Counted from the first letter of the stretch, positions 1 to 9,468 are shown. The stretch: DNA of 45,694 nt from Lachnospiraceae bacterium UBA3401 (GCA_002358575.1 DEPD01000083.1:1-45694), one strand, 5' to 3'. The notes: generated from the letters alone by a model not told the origin. Numbers and translations are program-made.

Positions 1-88
1 ATCACTTATTTTCCTACAATTCCTAAGTCCTGTCTGAACAGTAACAATAATTCGTCAAAATTTAGAAAAATTTTGTGTAATAATTGAT

Positions 89-117
89 TTATTTGGGATA
101 TTTTGCTAAAATATAAT
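89..117 (+). promoter_or_regulatory. Possible promoter of pgi
   Basis: A perfect TATAAT stands at 112-117, about 45 bases before the pgi start. The -35 position at 17-bp spacing holds only TTATTT, so the promoter is inferred mainly from the -10 box and the AT-rich upstream tract. Confidence 0.35.
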
Positions 118-162
118 GCATGGAACGACAATATCATTCATTTTTGAAAAGGAGAAAAGCAG

Positions 163-1509
163 ATGAGTAAGGTAACATTTGATTATTCAAAGGCAGCACA
201 GTTTATCAGTGACCATGAGGTTGCGTATATGAAAAAACTCACGCTGGACGCAAAGGAAGTTCTTGTCAGCAAGAGCGGCGCCGGCAATGATTTTTTGGGG
301 TGGATTGATCTGCCAGTAGACTATGATAAGGAAGAGTTTGCCAGAATCAAAGAGGCAGCAAAGAAGATTCAGAGCGATAGCGAAGTACTGTTAGTAATTG
401 GCATTGGCGGTTCTTATCTGGGTGCACGCGCAGCAATTGAGTTTCTGCGTCACGGTTTTTATAACATGGTGGACAAGAGTGTTCGCAAGACACCAGAGAT
501 TTATTTTGTTGGCAACTCAATCAGTTCTACCTATATCAAGCATTTAATTGATGTGATTGGGGACAGAGATTTCTCTATCAATATGATTAGCAAGTCAGGT
601 ACTACAACGGAGCCTGCGATTGCATTCCGTGTATTTAAGGAAATGATGGAGAAAAAGTACGGAAAGGAAGGCGCTGCAAAGCGAATCTACGCGACGACAG
701 ACAAGGCAAAGGGATCTTTAAAGAACCTTGCGACAGAAGAAGGATATGAGACTTTTGTTGTTCCAGATGATGTGGGAGGACGTTTCTCTGTGTTAACAGC
801 TGTTGGACTGCTGCCAATCGCGGTGAGCGGCGCGGATATTGACAAATTGATGGAGGGTGCTGCAAGTGGCAGAAAGAGTGCTTTGGAGCTTCCGTTTGAA
901 GAGAATGATGCCATGAAGTATGCGGCAGTTAGAAATATTCTGTTGAGAAAAGGCAAGGCGGTTGAGATTCTCTGCAATTATGAGCCGAGCGCACACTATG
1001 TATCTGAGTGGTGGAAACAGCTTTTTGGTGAGTCAGAAGGCAAGGACTGGAAGGGACTTTATCCGTCAAGTGTTGATTTTACAACGGATCTTCACTCTAT
1101 GGGGCAGTTTATTCAGGATGGGTCAAGGGTGATGTTTGAGACGGTGCTCAACATTGAGAAAGCGCGCGAGGAAATTACAATCGGCACAGAGCCTGTAGAT
1201 CTTGACGGACTGAACTATCTGGCAGGCAAGACAGTGGATTTCGTGAATAAGAGTGCGATGAATGGAACAATACTTGCACACACTGATGGACAGGTTCCAA
1301 ATTTAATGGTAAATATGCCAGAGGTAAGTGAGTTTTATTTGGGCGAGCTGTTTTACTTCTTTGAGTTTGCATGTGGTTTAAGCGGATATCTGCTCGGTGT
1401 AAATCCGTTTAATCAGCCAGGTGTGGAGAGCTACAAGAAGAATATGTTTGCACTTCTTGGAAAGCCTGGTTATGAGGCGGCAAGAGAGGAACTGTTAAAG
1501 AGATTATAA
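163..1509 (+). CDS. pgi: Glucose-6-phosphate isomerase
   Basis: Interconverts glucose-6-phosphate and fructose-6-phosphate in the cytoplasm (glycolysis/gluconeogenesis). The 448-residue length is normal for the short Firmicute form. A phosphosugar-binding SIS-type core is visible (GIGGSYLGARA near residue 80, SKSGTTTE near 143). The family signature DDVGGRFSVLTAVG lies near 202-215, and a conserved block with GESEGKDWKGLYP is near residue 290. The start is supported by AAAAGGAGAAAAGC directly upstream. It appears monocistronic: an A/T-flanked hairpin follows the stop within 15 bases. Identification is by direct recognition of conserved motifs and is secure. Confidence 0.97.
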   Translation: MSKVTFDYSKAAQFISDHEVAYMKKLTLDAKEVLVSKSGAGNDFLGWIDLPVDYDKEEFARIKEAAKKIQSDSEVLLVIGIGGSYLGARAAIEFLRHGFYNMVDKSVRKTPEIYFVGNSISSTYIKHLIDVIGDRDFSINMISKSGTTTEPAIAFRVFKEMMEKKYGKEGAAKRIYATTDKAKGSLKNLATEEGYETFVVPDDVGGRFSVLTAVGLLPIAVSGADIDKLMEGAASGRKSALELPFEENDAMKYAAVRNILLRKGKAVEILCNYEPSAHYVSEWWKQLFGESEGKDWKGLYPSSVDFTTDLHSMGQFIQDGSRVMFETVLNIEKAREEITIGTEPVDLDGLNYLAGKTVDFVNKSAMNGTILAHTDGQVPNLMVNMPEVSEFYLGELFYFFEFACGLSGYLLGVNPFNQPGVESYKKNMFALLGKPGYEAAREELLKRL

Positions 1510-1522
1510 TAAATTTACTTAA

Positions 1523-1550
1523 AAATCCTGCAGAATTTTCTGCGGGATTT
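1523..1550 (+). terminator. Hairpin after pgi, probable terminator
   Basis: An imperfect inverted repeat (AAATCCTGCAGAA against TTCTGCGGGATTT, one G-T pair) sits 14 bases past the pgi stop. The 3' arm ends in ATTT rather than a long T run, so termination may be partial and read into the next small gene. Confidence 0.55.
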
Positions 1551-1569
1551 CAGTATGAAGGATTTTATT

Positions 1570-1824
1570 ATGGATGACCAGCAGTATGAAGAATTAGAAG
1601 ATTTAGTGTATATTTTTAAAACAGTACGTTTTTTAGAAGAGGAGAAAGTGCAATGTTTTAATTTTATTAAAGAGATTATAGATAGTGAATATGATACAAA
1701 AAATATATCAAAAAAAGTAAAAGAGAAAATGCGAATACAAATGATAGAGGCTTTTGAATGGATAGAAAGTTTACATATAAAGCCAAAATATAAAGATAAG
1801 TTTTTATCTTATTTTAGTAATTGA
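1570..1824 (+). CDS. Small hypothetical protein, helical and charged
   Basis: An 84-residue protein with no family I recognise. It is rich in Lys, Glu and Ile/Tyr with no Cys pairs, membrane segment or signal peptide, and looks fully helical. I prefer the ATG at 1570 (MDDQQYEELED) to the one at 1555 because AAGGA stands 7 bases before it. The gene is strikingly more AT-rich than pgi and sits alone between pgi and the MATE gene. It may be a recent acquisition or a fast-evolving orphan. Coding is supported by an uninterrupted frame and a ribosome binding site only. Confidence 0.55.
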   Translation: MDDQQYEELEDLVYIFKTVRFLEEEKVQCFNFIKEIIDSEYDTKNISKKVKEKMRIQMIEAFEWIESLHIKPKYKDKFLSYFSN

Positions 1825-1829
1825 TGTTG

Positions 1830-1977
1830 CTACAGAGCTATAATAATTTTCAAATTAGATTTATTTTGGCAAGCCTTCCTAATGTGCTAAAACTGGAAAG
1901 AACCTGCCACTTTATCGCAAAGATTCCTAATTTCATGTCTATACAAAAGTACCACACGAAATTTGAAAACTGTTGTA
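1830..1977. repeat. Inverted-repeat-bounded noncoding segment
   Basis: The roughly 350-base gap between the small gene and the MATE gene has no credible ORF. Part of it is bounded by a perfect 10-bp inverted repeat (TTTTCAAATT at 1847-1856, AATTTGAAAA at 1960-1969) with CTACA and TGTAG further out. This is the form of a degraded miniature transposable element, but I see no transposase remnant and no clear target duplication. Confidence 0.3.
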
Positions 1978-2101
1978 GGGAATGACATACTTTTTTCTTA
2001 TAAGTGAAGGGGCTCTATTTTTCTTTATTGTACCAAAAAGGAAATAAATTTTATTAAAAAGTTCGCTCTATAAAAAAAACAAATTATTTTTAAACACCCC
2101 A

Positions 2102-2129
2102 TTGATTTATTCTGTAATCGTGCTATGAT
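2102..2129 (+). promoter_or_regulatory. Probable promoter of the MATE gene
   Basis: TTGATT at 2102-2107 and TATGAT at 2124-2129 are separated by 16 bp, about 45 bases upstream of the MATE start codon. It is the best vegetative-type promoter in this gap. Confidence 0.45.
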
Positions 2130-2172
2130 AACATTTCGAGACAAAAACAAATAGAATCAGAGGGGTAATATT

Positions 2173-3519
2173 ATGGAAAAGAAAGCAGTTTTTAGTATGA
2201 CAGAAGGAAGTCCATCCATGCTTCTTCTAAAATTTACAATTCCAATGTTGATTGGAAATTTGTTTCAACAATTTTATAATATGGTGGACTCTATTGTGGT
2301 AGGACGTTTTGTAGGTTCCAATGCGCTGGCGGCTGTAGGTGCAACGGGGTCTTTGAACTTCCTGTTTTTTGCGATGAGTTTTGGCATTGCAGCGGGTGTG
2401 GGTGTTGTTGTATCACAGTACTTTGGAGCAGACCGAATGGACATGGTGGAGAAAAGTATTATCAATGGTTTGTATCTTTTAGTGGCAGTTTCTGTGCTAA
2501 TGGGATTGAGTGGTATCGTTATGGCACGATGGGTGCTAATATCACTTGATACGCCAGAGATTATTCTTGAAGATGCGGTGATTTATATGCGTGTATCCTG
2601 TGCAGGGATACTTGCTATTGCGGCATACAATGGCGTGGCTTCTGTGCTGCGTGCGCTGGGAGATTCCAAAACACCATTGTATTTTATGGTCATTGCATGT
2701 TTTATTAATATAGGGTTGGACCTTTTATTTGTTATTGTATTTCATTGGTCTGTGTTTGGCGTGGCACTTGCCACAGTCATTGCACAGCTTACTGCCGCTG
2801 CCGGAGCATTTGCATATGCATTGTACAAGATTCCGTATTTTCATATTAAAAAAGAAAACCGTCCTGTGCGAAAAGATATTATTTCACGTTGTTTTACATT
2901 AGGGCTTCCCATTGCATTACAGAATGCTCTCATTGCATTTTCCTGTATCTTTTTGCAGAAGGTGGTCAACGGATTTGGTGAGAATGTAGTGGCAGCCAAC
3001 ACAGCGCTTGGGCGGATTGAACAGCTTGTGCAGCAGCCATACAACTCGCTTGGAGCAGCAATTACAACCTATACAGGACAGAATATTGGCGCTGGAAAAA
3101 TTGACCGTGTAAAACAGGGCTATCGCGCTGCTGTGCGCAGTGTAATTGTGTTTAGTATTGTGATGCTTATCCCATGTCAGCTTCTAGGAGAACAGATTGT
3201 AGGTGTGTTTGTGACAGAGCCAGAAGTAATTGCCATCGGTGCAAAAGGACTATCTATTACAAGTTGGTTTTATTTTTTCTTAGGCATGATTTATGTGGCA
3301 AGAAGCGTGTTAAACGGTGCTGGCGATGCGGCATTTGCTATGATTAATGGGCTGATGGAAGTGGTCGGGCGTGTCGGTTTTGCGGTTCCGCTCACAAAAA
3401 TTCCATTTATAGGCGTCTGGGGAATCTTTCTTACAACGGGACTTACATGGGCGCTGACGAGCATTGTTACTATGATACGCTATCATAAAGGAAAGTGGGA
3501 ATTTAAAGGAATCTCATAA
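2173..3519 (+). CDS. MATE family multidrug/cation efflux transporter
   Basis: An inner-membrane antiporter that expels drugs or other organic cations using an H+ or Na+ gradient. The protein has 448 residues, the usual family length, with about twelve hydrophobic segments in two halves. The N-terminal pattern (MTEGSPSMLLLKFTIPMLIGNLFQQFYNMVDSIVVG, given here only as a family hallmark by its FQQFYNMVD core) is typical of clostridial MatE proteins. The ribosome binding site is AGAGGGG. The gene has its own promoter-like sequence and is followed by the flagellar leader region, so it is not part of the flagellar operon. The substrate cannot be told from the sequence. Confidence 0.93.
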   Translation: MEKKAVFSMTEGSPSMLLLKFTIPMLIGNLFQQFYNMVDSIVVGRFVGSNALAAVGATGSLNFLFFAMSFGIAAGVGVVVSQYFGADRMDMVEKSIINGLYLLVAVSVLMGLSGIVMARWVLISLDTPEIILEDAVIYMRVSCAGILAIAAYNGVASVLRALGDSKTPLYFMVIACFINIGLDLLFVIVFHWSVFGVALATVIAQLTAAAGAFAYALYKIPYFHIKKENRPVRKDIISRCFTLGLPIALQNALIAFSCIFLQKVVNGFGENVVAANTALGRIEQLVQQPYNSLGAAITTYTGQNIGAGKIDRVKQGYRAAVRSVIVFSIVMLIPCQLLGEQIVGVFVTEPEVIAIGAKGLSITSWFYFFLGMIYVARSVLNGAGDAAFAMINGLMEVVGRVGFAVPLTKIPFIGVWGIFLTTGLTWALTSIVTMIRYHKGKWEFKGIS

Positions 3520-3540
3520 AAATCTTGCGCGGAATGCTCT

Positions 3541-3567
3541 TAAGTTTTTTGTAGAATATTCCGACAT
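3541..3567 (+). promoter_or_regulatory. Sigma-28 (SigD/FliA)-like flagellar promoter
   Basis: TAAGTTTT, an 11-base spacer and TCCGACAT match the sigma-28 layout (TAAAGTTT-N11-GCCGATAA) at most positions, including CCGA. It would start transcription near 3572, at the very base of the first hairpin upstream of the flagellar genes. Confidence 0.5.
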
Positions 3568-3569
3568 AT

Positions 3570-3696
3570 ACTATAAGAAGCAAGAACAGCTTCTTATAGT
3601 CGATTTACGGCGCAAAGAACAGCGCCTTTTATCAGAAGTAAAGGGCAACTTCTGATAAGATATAGTATAAGAAAAAAGACTGTGCCAATCTGGCAC
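3570..3696 (+). promoter_or_regulatory. Four consecutive hairpins in the leader of the flagellar operon
   Basis: Stem 1 has 12 perfect base pairs (3570-3581 with 3589-3600) and a 7-base loop AAGAACA. Stem 2 is GGCGC/GCGCC (3609-3613, 3622-3626) with loop AAAGAACA. Stem 3 has 11 pairs (3629-3639, 3648-3658) with loop AAAGGGCA. Stem 4 is GTGCC/GGCAC (3682-3696). The first three loops are alike (A-rich, ending in CA) while the stems differ, which suggests selection on the RNA structure. No run of T follows stems 1-3, so they are not ordinary terminators. Possible roles are mRNA 5'-end protection or protein binding. Confidence 0.6.
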
Positions 3697-3734
3697 GTAA
3701 TCAATAGGACTGACAGAAAGAGTAGGGAATGTGT

Positions 3735-6700
3735 ATGAATTTTACTGTTGACACAAATTATACTCCTTCTGTATCAGTGAATACTGAATCAACTACAACT
3801 ACATATAAACCAGCCGCGACGGGTACGGGAAAAGTATCCAGAAGCGGATATACACTGGACATCGCTGATAAAGTTATGGATAACGAAGCATATGGAAGTC
3901 ATGGAATGACTACAGATGATATTATGCAGCAGGCAGCCAATGCAAATACGCAATCCAAAAAAGACTTTATGATAGTGATGTCCAGTTGCGTTTCCGAGGA
4001 AGACTTGCAGAAGATGCAGGAGGAAGGTTTTACGCCAGGAAGCGTTGATGTAGAGACATATGTCACCCTTGTAGATAAGATTAAGGTAACACTGGCGCAG
4101 GCAGGAGTGGAAGTAGCAGGATACAATGATGATTTGGACTTAGAAACAGTTGAGCAGATTGTGGGAAGCAGAGCAGACGCTGGTGCTCTGATTAATAAAT
4201 TAGTGGGAAAACTTTCTGATGCATTACAGAAAAGCGATATGCCTGTTACTAATGAGAATATTGCAGAGCTTGTCGGAGCAGTTCTGAAGGCGGACAGCAT
4301 TGATGGGCTGACAGAGGATGCAATGAAATACTTAATTGTGAATGGGAAGGCGCCCACAATAGAGAATCTGTATAAAGCACAGTATTCCAGCGCAGGAAAT
4401 ATCCAGCAGTCTCAGGGCTATTACAGTGAGGGGCCAGGAAACTATGGAAAATATTATGCAAAGAAAGCAGACAGCATCAACTGGGAGAACTTAAAGGGAA
4501 GTATGGAAACGGTAGTGCAGGAGGCAGGATTGGATACCGATGCAGACACAAAGGCACAGGCAGTAGAAAATGCAAAGTGGCTGGTAGCATCTGGGATTGA
4601 GTTGACTGCACAGAACCTTGAAAAATTGACAGCATTAAAAAATCTTTCGCTTCCAATGGAACAAAATGATATTGCAGACTTGTGTGTCACTGCTATGGAG
4701 AATGGAAAGGCGCCGGAAGAGGCACATATGACGGGCGAGGAGTCAATTGCGGTCTGCGCACATGAGATAAAGGAACAGACAGACCAGATTACAGATGCGG
4801 CTGTGCATAAGACGGCTGTGTCTGGAAAGGAAATGAATCTTAAGAATCTGACAGAAGCACAGAAACAGATTGACAGTCAAGTTGATTTTGAGACAGAAAC
4901 AGAGGAGGACATTACAGACGCTACAAATCTTCCTTCTGAAACAGAATTAAAAGAAATGCAGGCAAGAAGACAGCTTGAAGAAATCCGCCTTATTATGACG
5001 GAGGAGGCAAACAGACATCTTTTAAAGGCTGGAATTTCTGTTGACACAACAGAATTGTCAAAGTTGGTAGAGGCGCTAAAGGCAGCGGAAGAGCGTATGA
5101 AGGCAGTTCTTTTTCAGGGGGAGAACACAGAGGAAAATACACAACGTGCATTATTATTTGAAGAGACATTAGAGACAACAAAAGAGCTGGCAGATATGCC
5201 AGCGGCGGTTCTTGGAAAATTACTGTCAAAGATATCTGGAAGCACACTGTTGCACATTCATGAGGCAGGGAAAGAACTTCAAAATCAGTTTAGTGGACAG
5301 AATCAACAGAATCCAAGCCAGCAGGAAAAAGCTTCCGCTGCGTATGAAACGCTGATGACAGAACCGCGGAAGGATTTGGGCGATAAGATTAGCAAGGCGT
5401 TCCGAAATATAGATGATATTCTCTCTGATTTGGGATTGGAGACAAATGAGGAGAATCGGCGGGCAGTTCGGATTCTTGGTTATAATCGAATGGCCATTAA
5501 CAATGATAATGTGAATGCTGTTAAGGAGGCAGACAGTCAGGTGACTGGCGTGATTGGCAGAATGACTCCAGCAGTAACGCTTCAGATGATACGGGAACAG
5601 AAAAATCCATTGGAAATGACAATGGAGGAACTAGAAGCATATTTGGATAACAGAGATGCAGAGCCGGCGGCGGACGCAGAAAAATATTCTAAATTTTTGC
5701 AGCGACTTGACAGGGCAGGCAGTATTAGCGCGGAGGAGCGCGAGGCATACATTGGAATCTACCGCATGTTCCGTCAGATTGAGAAATCGGACGGTGCTGT
5801 GATTGGAAGTCTTGTCGCGTCAGGCGCGCAGATGAATTTTAAAAATATGCTCTCGGCAGTACGGACTGCATCTGGAAAAAATATGGATGTCCACGTGGAT
5901 GATGGTTTTGGCGGGCTAGAGAATCTAATTACAAAGGGCAAGGCCATTGACGCGCAAATAAATGCAGGTTATCAGAGTACTGCGGACAATGGAACTAACG
6001 GGCAGAATGCAGGTCAGAGTACACAGGAAAAATATTATGCAAGACTTTCTGGAGAAATTAATGATGTGCTTGCAGACAAAACGGATTACAATGCGTTAAA
6101 GTCTAAAGAAATCACAGGCAATACAACAATTGAGCAGTTTGCAGACACTATAAAAATGACACGCGTGTCAGAAAATAGTGTGCAGGCGGCACAAGAGCGG
6201 GAAGACAATCACAAGGAATTTCGGAAAGATATGCAGACAGTGGAACAGATTGATGAGCAGGTGATTGATGCGTTAATTGCATATGGTCAGCCTATTAGTA
6301 TTGACAATATTCAGGCAGCGTCTATGCTCCTCTTTGAGCGCGGTTCACTGTTTCGTCAAGTGATAAATAAAAATCCTGAAACAACATTGGACGCAGAAGA
6401 GACCAACGACAAGGCGGATACAGAGCAGATTGAAAATGATGTGTTAAGACAGGCAGATAATTTTGTAGAACATATGACAGAGGCAGGGCAGGCGTCGGCA
6501 TCTTATCAGGAAATTATTCGTGAGGCAAACAAAGCGGTCGAACATATGATTTATGATGGCGGAAACGCACAGATTGACCTCAAGGCTGCAAAAGCTTTGT
6601 ACAAAGGACTCGCTTTAGCAGGAAATATGGCAAGGGAAGAAAATTATGAGATTCCCATGAACATTAAAGGTGAGATCACTTCTGTCAATCTAAAGATTTA

Positions 6701-7031
6701 TCACAATGCATCACAGACTGGAAAAGTGGCAGTGACGCTTGACACAGAGCGCCTTGGCAGAGTAGCAGCGGAATTTGATGTCACACAAGATCGTGTTTCA
6801 GGAATGATTGTGTATGAAAATCAGTCGGAAAAGACGGCTTTAAAACAGTTAGAACAGGCAGTAAAACAGGAGCTTGACAGCAATGGAACACGGCAGACAC
6901 AGATTAGTGTAGTGCATGCAAAATCCGTTGATTTGAGCAAATTTGGACAGGATCGGAGCGCAAATAAAGCCTCCACAGGAGAGCTGTATCAGACTGCAAA
7001 AGCATTCTTGACAGCGCTTAAGGACATATAG
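3735..7031 (+). CDS. Very large FliK-like flagellar protein (DUF6240-like)
   Basis: A 1098-residue acidic, Gln/Glu/Ala-rich protein lying directly in front of flagellin. The last 130 residues or so have the look of the FliK hook-length-control C-domain: beta-rich segments VNLKIYHN, GKVAVTLDTE and GRVAAEFDV, then a helix and a Gln-rich end. The long middle is a succession of helical repeats. Its second half resembles proteins annotated DUF6240 in Lachnospiraceae, from memory. I chose ATG 3735 over 3729 because AGGG is better spaced. There is no signal peptide, which fits export by the flagellar type III apparatus. A hook/filament length or filament-cap role is inferred and not proven. Confidence 0.7.
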   Translation: MNFTVDTNYTPSVSVNTESTTTTYKPAATGTGKVSRSGYTLDIADKVMDNEAYGSHGMTTDDIMQQAANANTQSKKDFMIVMSSCVSEEDLQKMQEEGFTPGSVDVETYVTLVDKIKVTLAQAGVEVAGYNDDLDLETVEQIVGSRADAGALINKLVGKLSDALQKSDMPVTNENIAELVGAVLKADSIDGLTEDAMKYLIVNGKAPTIENLYKAQYSSAGNIQQSQGYYSEGPGNYGKYYAKKADSINWENLKGSMETVVQEAGLDTDADTKAQAVENAKWLVASGIELTAQNLEKLTALKNLSLPMEQNDIADLCVTAMENGKAPEEAHMTGEESIAVCAHEIKEQTDQITDAAVHKTAVSGKEMNLKNLTEAQKQIDSQVDFETETEEDITDATNLPSETELKEMQARRQLEEIRLIMTEEANRHLLKAGISVDTTELSKLVEALKAAEERMKAVLFQGENTEENTQRALLFEETLETTKELADMPAAVLGKLLSKISGSTLLHIHEAGKELQNQFSGQNQQNPSQQEKASAAYETLMTEPRKDLGDKISKAFRNIDDILSDLGLETNEENRRAVRILGYNRMAINNDNVNAVKEADSQVTGVIGRMTPAVTLQMIREQKNPLEMTMEELEAYLDNRDAEPAADAEKYSKFLQRLDRAGSISAEEREAYIGIYRMFRQIEKSDGAVIGSLVASGAQMNFKNMLSAVRTASGKNMDVHVDDGFGGLENLITKGKAIDAQINAGYQSTADNGTNGQNAGQSTQEKYYARLSGEINDVLADKTDYNALKSKEITGNTTIEQFADTIKMTRVSENSVQAAQEREDNHKEFRKDMQTVEQIDEQVIDALIAYGQPISIDNIQAASMLLFERGSLFRQVINKNPETTLDAEETNDKADTEQIENDVLRQADNFVEHMTEAGQASASYQEIIREANKAVEHMIYDGGNAQIDLKAAKALYKGLALAGNMAREENYEIPMNIKGEITSVNLKIYHNASQTGKVAVTLDTERLGRVAAEFDVTQDRVSGMIVYENQSEKTALKQLEQAVKQELDSNGTRQTQISVVHAKSVDLSKFGQDRSANKASTGELYQTAKAFLTALKDI

Positions 7032-7048
7032 AAATGGAGAAATAATGC

Positions 7049-8878
7049 ATGAGAATTAATTACAATGTTTCATCAATTATAGCAAGAAATGCTTTAAATA
7101 ATAATGATAAAAGAGTGGCAGCTTCCACGCAGAGACTGTCAAGCGGCTATAAGATTAGCAGCGCTGCAGACAATGCGGCTGGTCTGGCAATCGCAAGGAA
7201 AATGAATGCGCAGATTCGGAGTTTACAGCAGGCAAACAGAAATGCAAACGACGGTCTTTCTATCGTTAATACCGCAGATGGCGCTATGGCAGAAATGCAT
7301 GATATTATGCAGAGAATGAATGAGCTTGCAATACAATCCGCAAACGGAACCAATGCTGAGTCGGATCGAGAGATGATTCAGAAAGAGATTGACCAGTTGG
7401 TTGGCGAGATAGATAGAATTGCAAGTACGACACAGTTTAATGCGAAGAGCCTTCTTGACGGAAGTTTTGCATTTAAGTCTTATACAAATGCAGAAAATAT
7501 TAAAGTAAAGGCTTATACAGAGGGTGTGGCAAGCGGAACCTATGCGATTGGAAAACTGACTTATTACCATTATGAAGATACAACAACACAATATAAAACA
7601 GAGGAAATAAAAGAAAAAGATACAGATGGAAAAGTAGTGAATGTTTCCTATAGTTCCTCAAAAGTGAAAGTTACTGAAAATGAGCGATATGAGATAGATA
7701 ATGAGAAAGATAATGTGCTTAATTCTCTTGTCACCAGTGCGTCAATTGGTGCTTATGAATCGATTAACCAAATTAAAGCGTTTCCAGATGGTTCTAAAGT
7801 GTTAATCGAAGACGAAAATATCGTTATTAAGGCACAAAATGATTTTGAGATTAAGATAAAAGTAAATGATAGAGAGCCGCTTGGAACAGTAACATCTTCT
7901 ATATCGAATCAAAATGGTACAAAAGGCGTAATAAGTAAAGAAAAAGAATATAAAAATGATGTAACAGGTAGTTCTGCAATTACTACAACTTCATATAGTG
8001 CAGTGACCACTTATAGAAATATTGCTGTGACAGGTCCAAATGGAAAGCGCTATGATATTAGTGAGATTAATTTCTTTGAAAATGTTGATTCTAATGGAAA
8101 TCCATTAGGTGATGGAAGTAATCAGATATATACTGGAAATAAGGGCGATAAGGGTAGAGATTTAAGGGACGATTTTGTAGAGTATTTTAAAGAAAAAAAC
8201 CCTGGATGCAGTATTAATATTGACAAAGTGGAATATGATGACAGAAGTACTCCGGCAAAATTTACAGTGACCTATACAACTATGGATGGCAAAACAAATG
8301 AGAAGACGCCGGGAAATACTGCAGAATTTGAACTATACCAAGAAAGAAATGATCATGGCGTTGTAATGGAGACACAGAAAAAATTAGATGATTACAAGTA
8401 TTCTGAAACAACGACAATTCGTACAAAATATGAGATAGGAAATAATTCTGTAGATGATTGCATTACGCTTGATGTGACAGGTATGGGCGCAATGATTGTA
8501 CAGGTTGGTGCAAATGAAGGGCAGTATATGGAATTGGAATTTCCAGCACTCAAAGCGGAAGACCTTGGTCTTGACAAGGTAGATCTTACCACAGAGGAGT
8601 CCGCAAGACTTTCCATTGATATGATTGGCGATGCAATTAATGAACTTTCTTCTGTTCGCGCAAAAATTGGTGCATATGCAAATCGTCTTGAGCACACAAT
8701 TACCAATTTGGATACATCAGAGGAGAATATTACTTCCGCTTACTCTCGTATTATGGATGTAGATATGGCGACCGAGATGACAGAGTACTCGACTGTGCAA
8801 GTGCTTGTACAGGCATCTACTTCCATGCTCGCACAGGCAAACGAGAGACCGCAACAAGTATTACAGCTCCTGCAATAA
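7049..8878 (+). CDS. fliC: Flagellin
   Basis: The filament subunit, exported by the flagellar secretion system. It has 609 residues. The conserved N-domain (about 1-140: MRINYNVSS, TQRLSSGYKISSAADNAAG) and C-domain (about 520-609, ending SMLAQANERPQQVLQLLQ) form the filament core. The roughly 380-residue middle is a variable surface domain rich in Thr, Lys and Asp. It starts 17 bases after the FliK-like gene with AATGGAGAAAT as ribosome binding site, so the two are probably cotranscribed, and FliS follows 37 bases later. Annotation is secure; the gene symbol is generic, since paralogues may exist elsewhere (hag/fla). Confidence 0.95.
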   Translation: MRINYNVSSIIARNALNNNDKRVAASTQRLSSGYKISSAADNAAGLAIARKMNAQIRSLQQANRNANDGLSIVNTADGAMAEMHDIMQRMNELAIQSANGTNAESDREMIQKEIDQLVGEIDRIASTTQFNAKSLLDGSFAFKSYTNAENIKVKAYTEGVASGTYAIGKLTYYHYEDTTTQYKTEEIKEKDTDGKVVNVSYSSSKVKVTENERYEIDNEKDNVLNSLVTSASIGAYESINQIKAFPDGSKVLIEDENIVIKAQNDFEIKIKVNDREPLGTVTSSISNQNGTKGVISKEKEYKNDVTGSSAITTTSYSAVTTYRNIAVTGPNGKRYDISEINFFENVDSNGNPLGDGSNQIYTGNKGDKGRDLRDDFVEYFKEKNPGCSINIDKVEYDDRSTPAKFTVTYTTMDGKTNEKTPGNTAEFELYQERNDHGVVMETQKKLDDYKYSETTTIRTKYEIGNNSVDDCITLDVTGMGAMIVQVGANEGQYMELEFPALKAEDLGLDKVDLTTEESARLSIDMIGDAINELSSVRAKIGAYANRLEHTITNLDTSEENITSAYSRIMDVDMATEMTEYSTVQVLVQASTSMLAQANERPQQVLQLLQ

Positions 8879-8915
8879 ACAATGATAAATAAGGTTTGAA
8901 AGGTCAGGTATCAAT

Positions 8916-9371
8916 ATGACAAGAGAGATGAAACAGATTTTTACAAGGCGCATTACGCAGGCAAACCGCACACAGTTGATAGTGATTTTGTATGATATGA
9001 CCCTGACATACCTCAAAGACGCGGCGGCAGCACAGGAAGTTGGCTGCGACCAGGAGTATAAAAAAGCAATGCAGTGTGCCAGAAACTGCATTGCCGAATT
9101 GAGAAACAGCTTAGATTTTACCTATGATTTATCGAAAAATCTGTTTGCACTCTATGTATTTGCGGACAGAGAACTGGCAGGAAATCGCATTCAAGATGTT
9201 GCGAAAATGTTAAAAAAATTGCGTGACGCTTATCAAAGTGTGAGCAAAAAGGACGATTCCAAGCCACTTATGCAAAATACACAAGACGTATATGCAGGAT
9301 TGACCTATGGCAGAACAGATGTCAATGAAAGTTTAATGAATTATTCTGGTGCAAGAGGATATTGTGTCTGA
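8916..9371 (+). CDS. fliS: Flagellar chaperone FliS-like protein
   Basis: FliS binds the C-terminal helices of unexported flagellin and prevents its polymerisation in the cytoplasm. This 151-residue protein has the FliS-type N-terminus (TRRITQANRTQLIVILYDMTLTYL), an all-helical body, and a C-terminal tail (NESLMNYSGARGYCV) like those of Lachnospiraceae FliS. The position directly after flagellin supports the call. It is somewhat divergent and has two or three Cys residues. A hairpin and then a strong terminator follow. Confidence 0.78.
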   Translation: MTREMKQIFTRRITQANRTQLIVILYDMTLTYLKDAAAAQEVGCDQEYKKAMQCARNCIAELRNSLDFTYDLSKNLFALYVFADRELAGNRIQDVAKMLKKLRDAYQSVSKKDDSKPLMQNTQDVYAGLTYGRTDVNESLMNYSGARGYCV

Positions 9372-9386
9372 TAGATTTTACAATCG

Positions 9387-9410
9387 AGTAGGGAAGCGGC
9401 TTCCCCTACT
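9387..9410 (+). terminator. Hairpin after fliS
   Basis: AGTAGGGAAG pairs with CTTCCCCTACT with one bulged C and a short loop, 16 bases after the fliS stop. No T-run follows, so it may be an mRNA 3'-end stabiliser that precedes the true terminator at 9469-9504. Confidence 0.45.
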
Positions 9411-9468
9411 TGCAGCGCGGGTGTCTGTCAGTTTAACTCGCAAGTTTTAATTGGATACTTATGTATAT

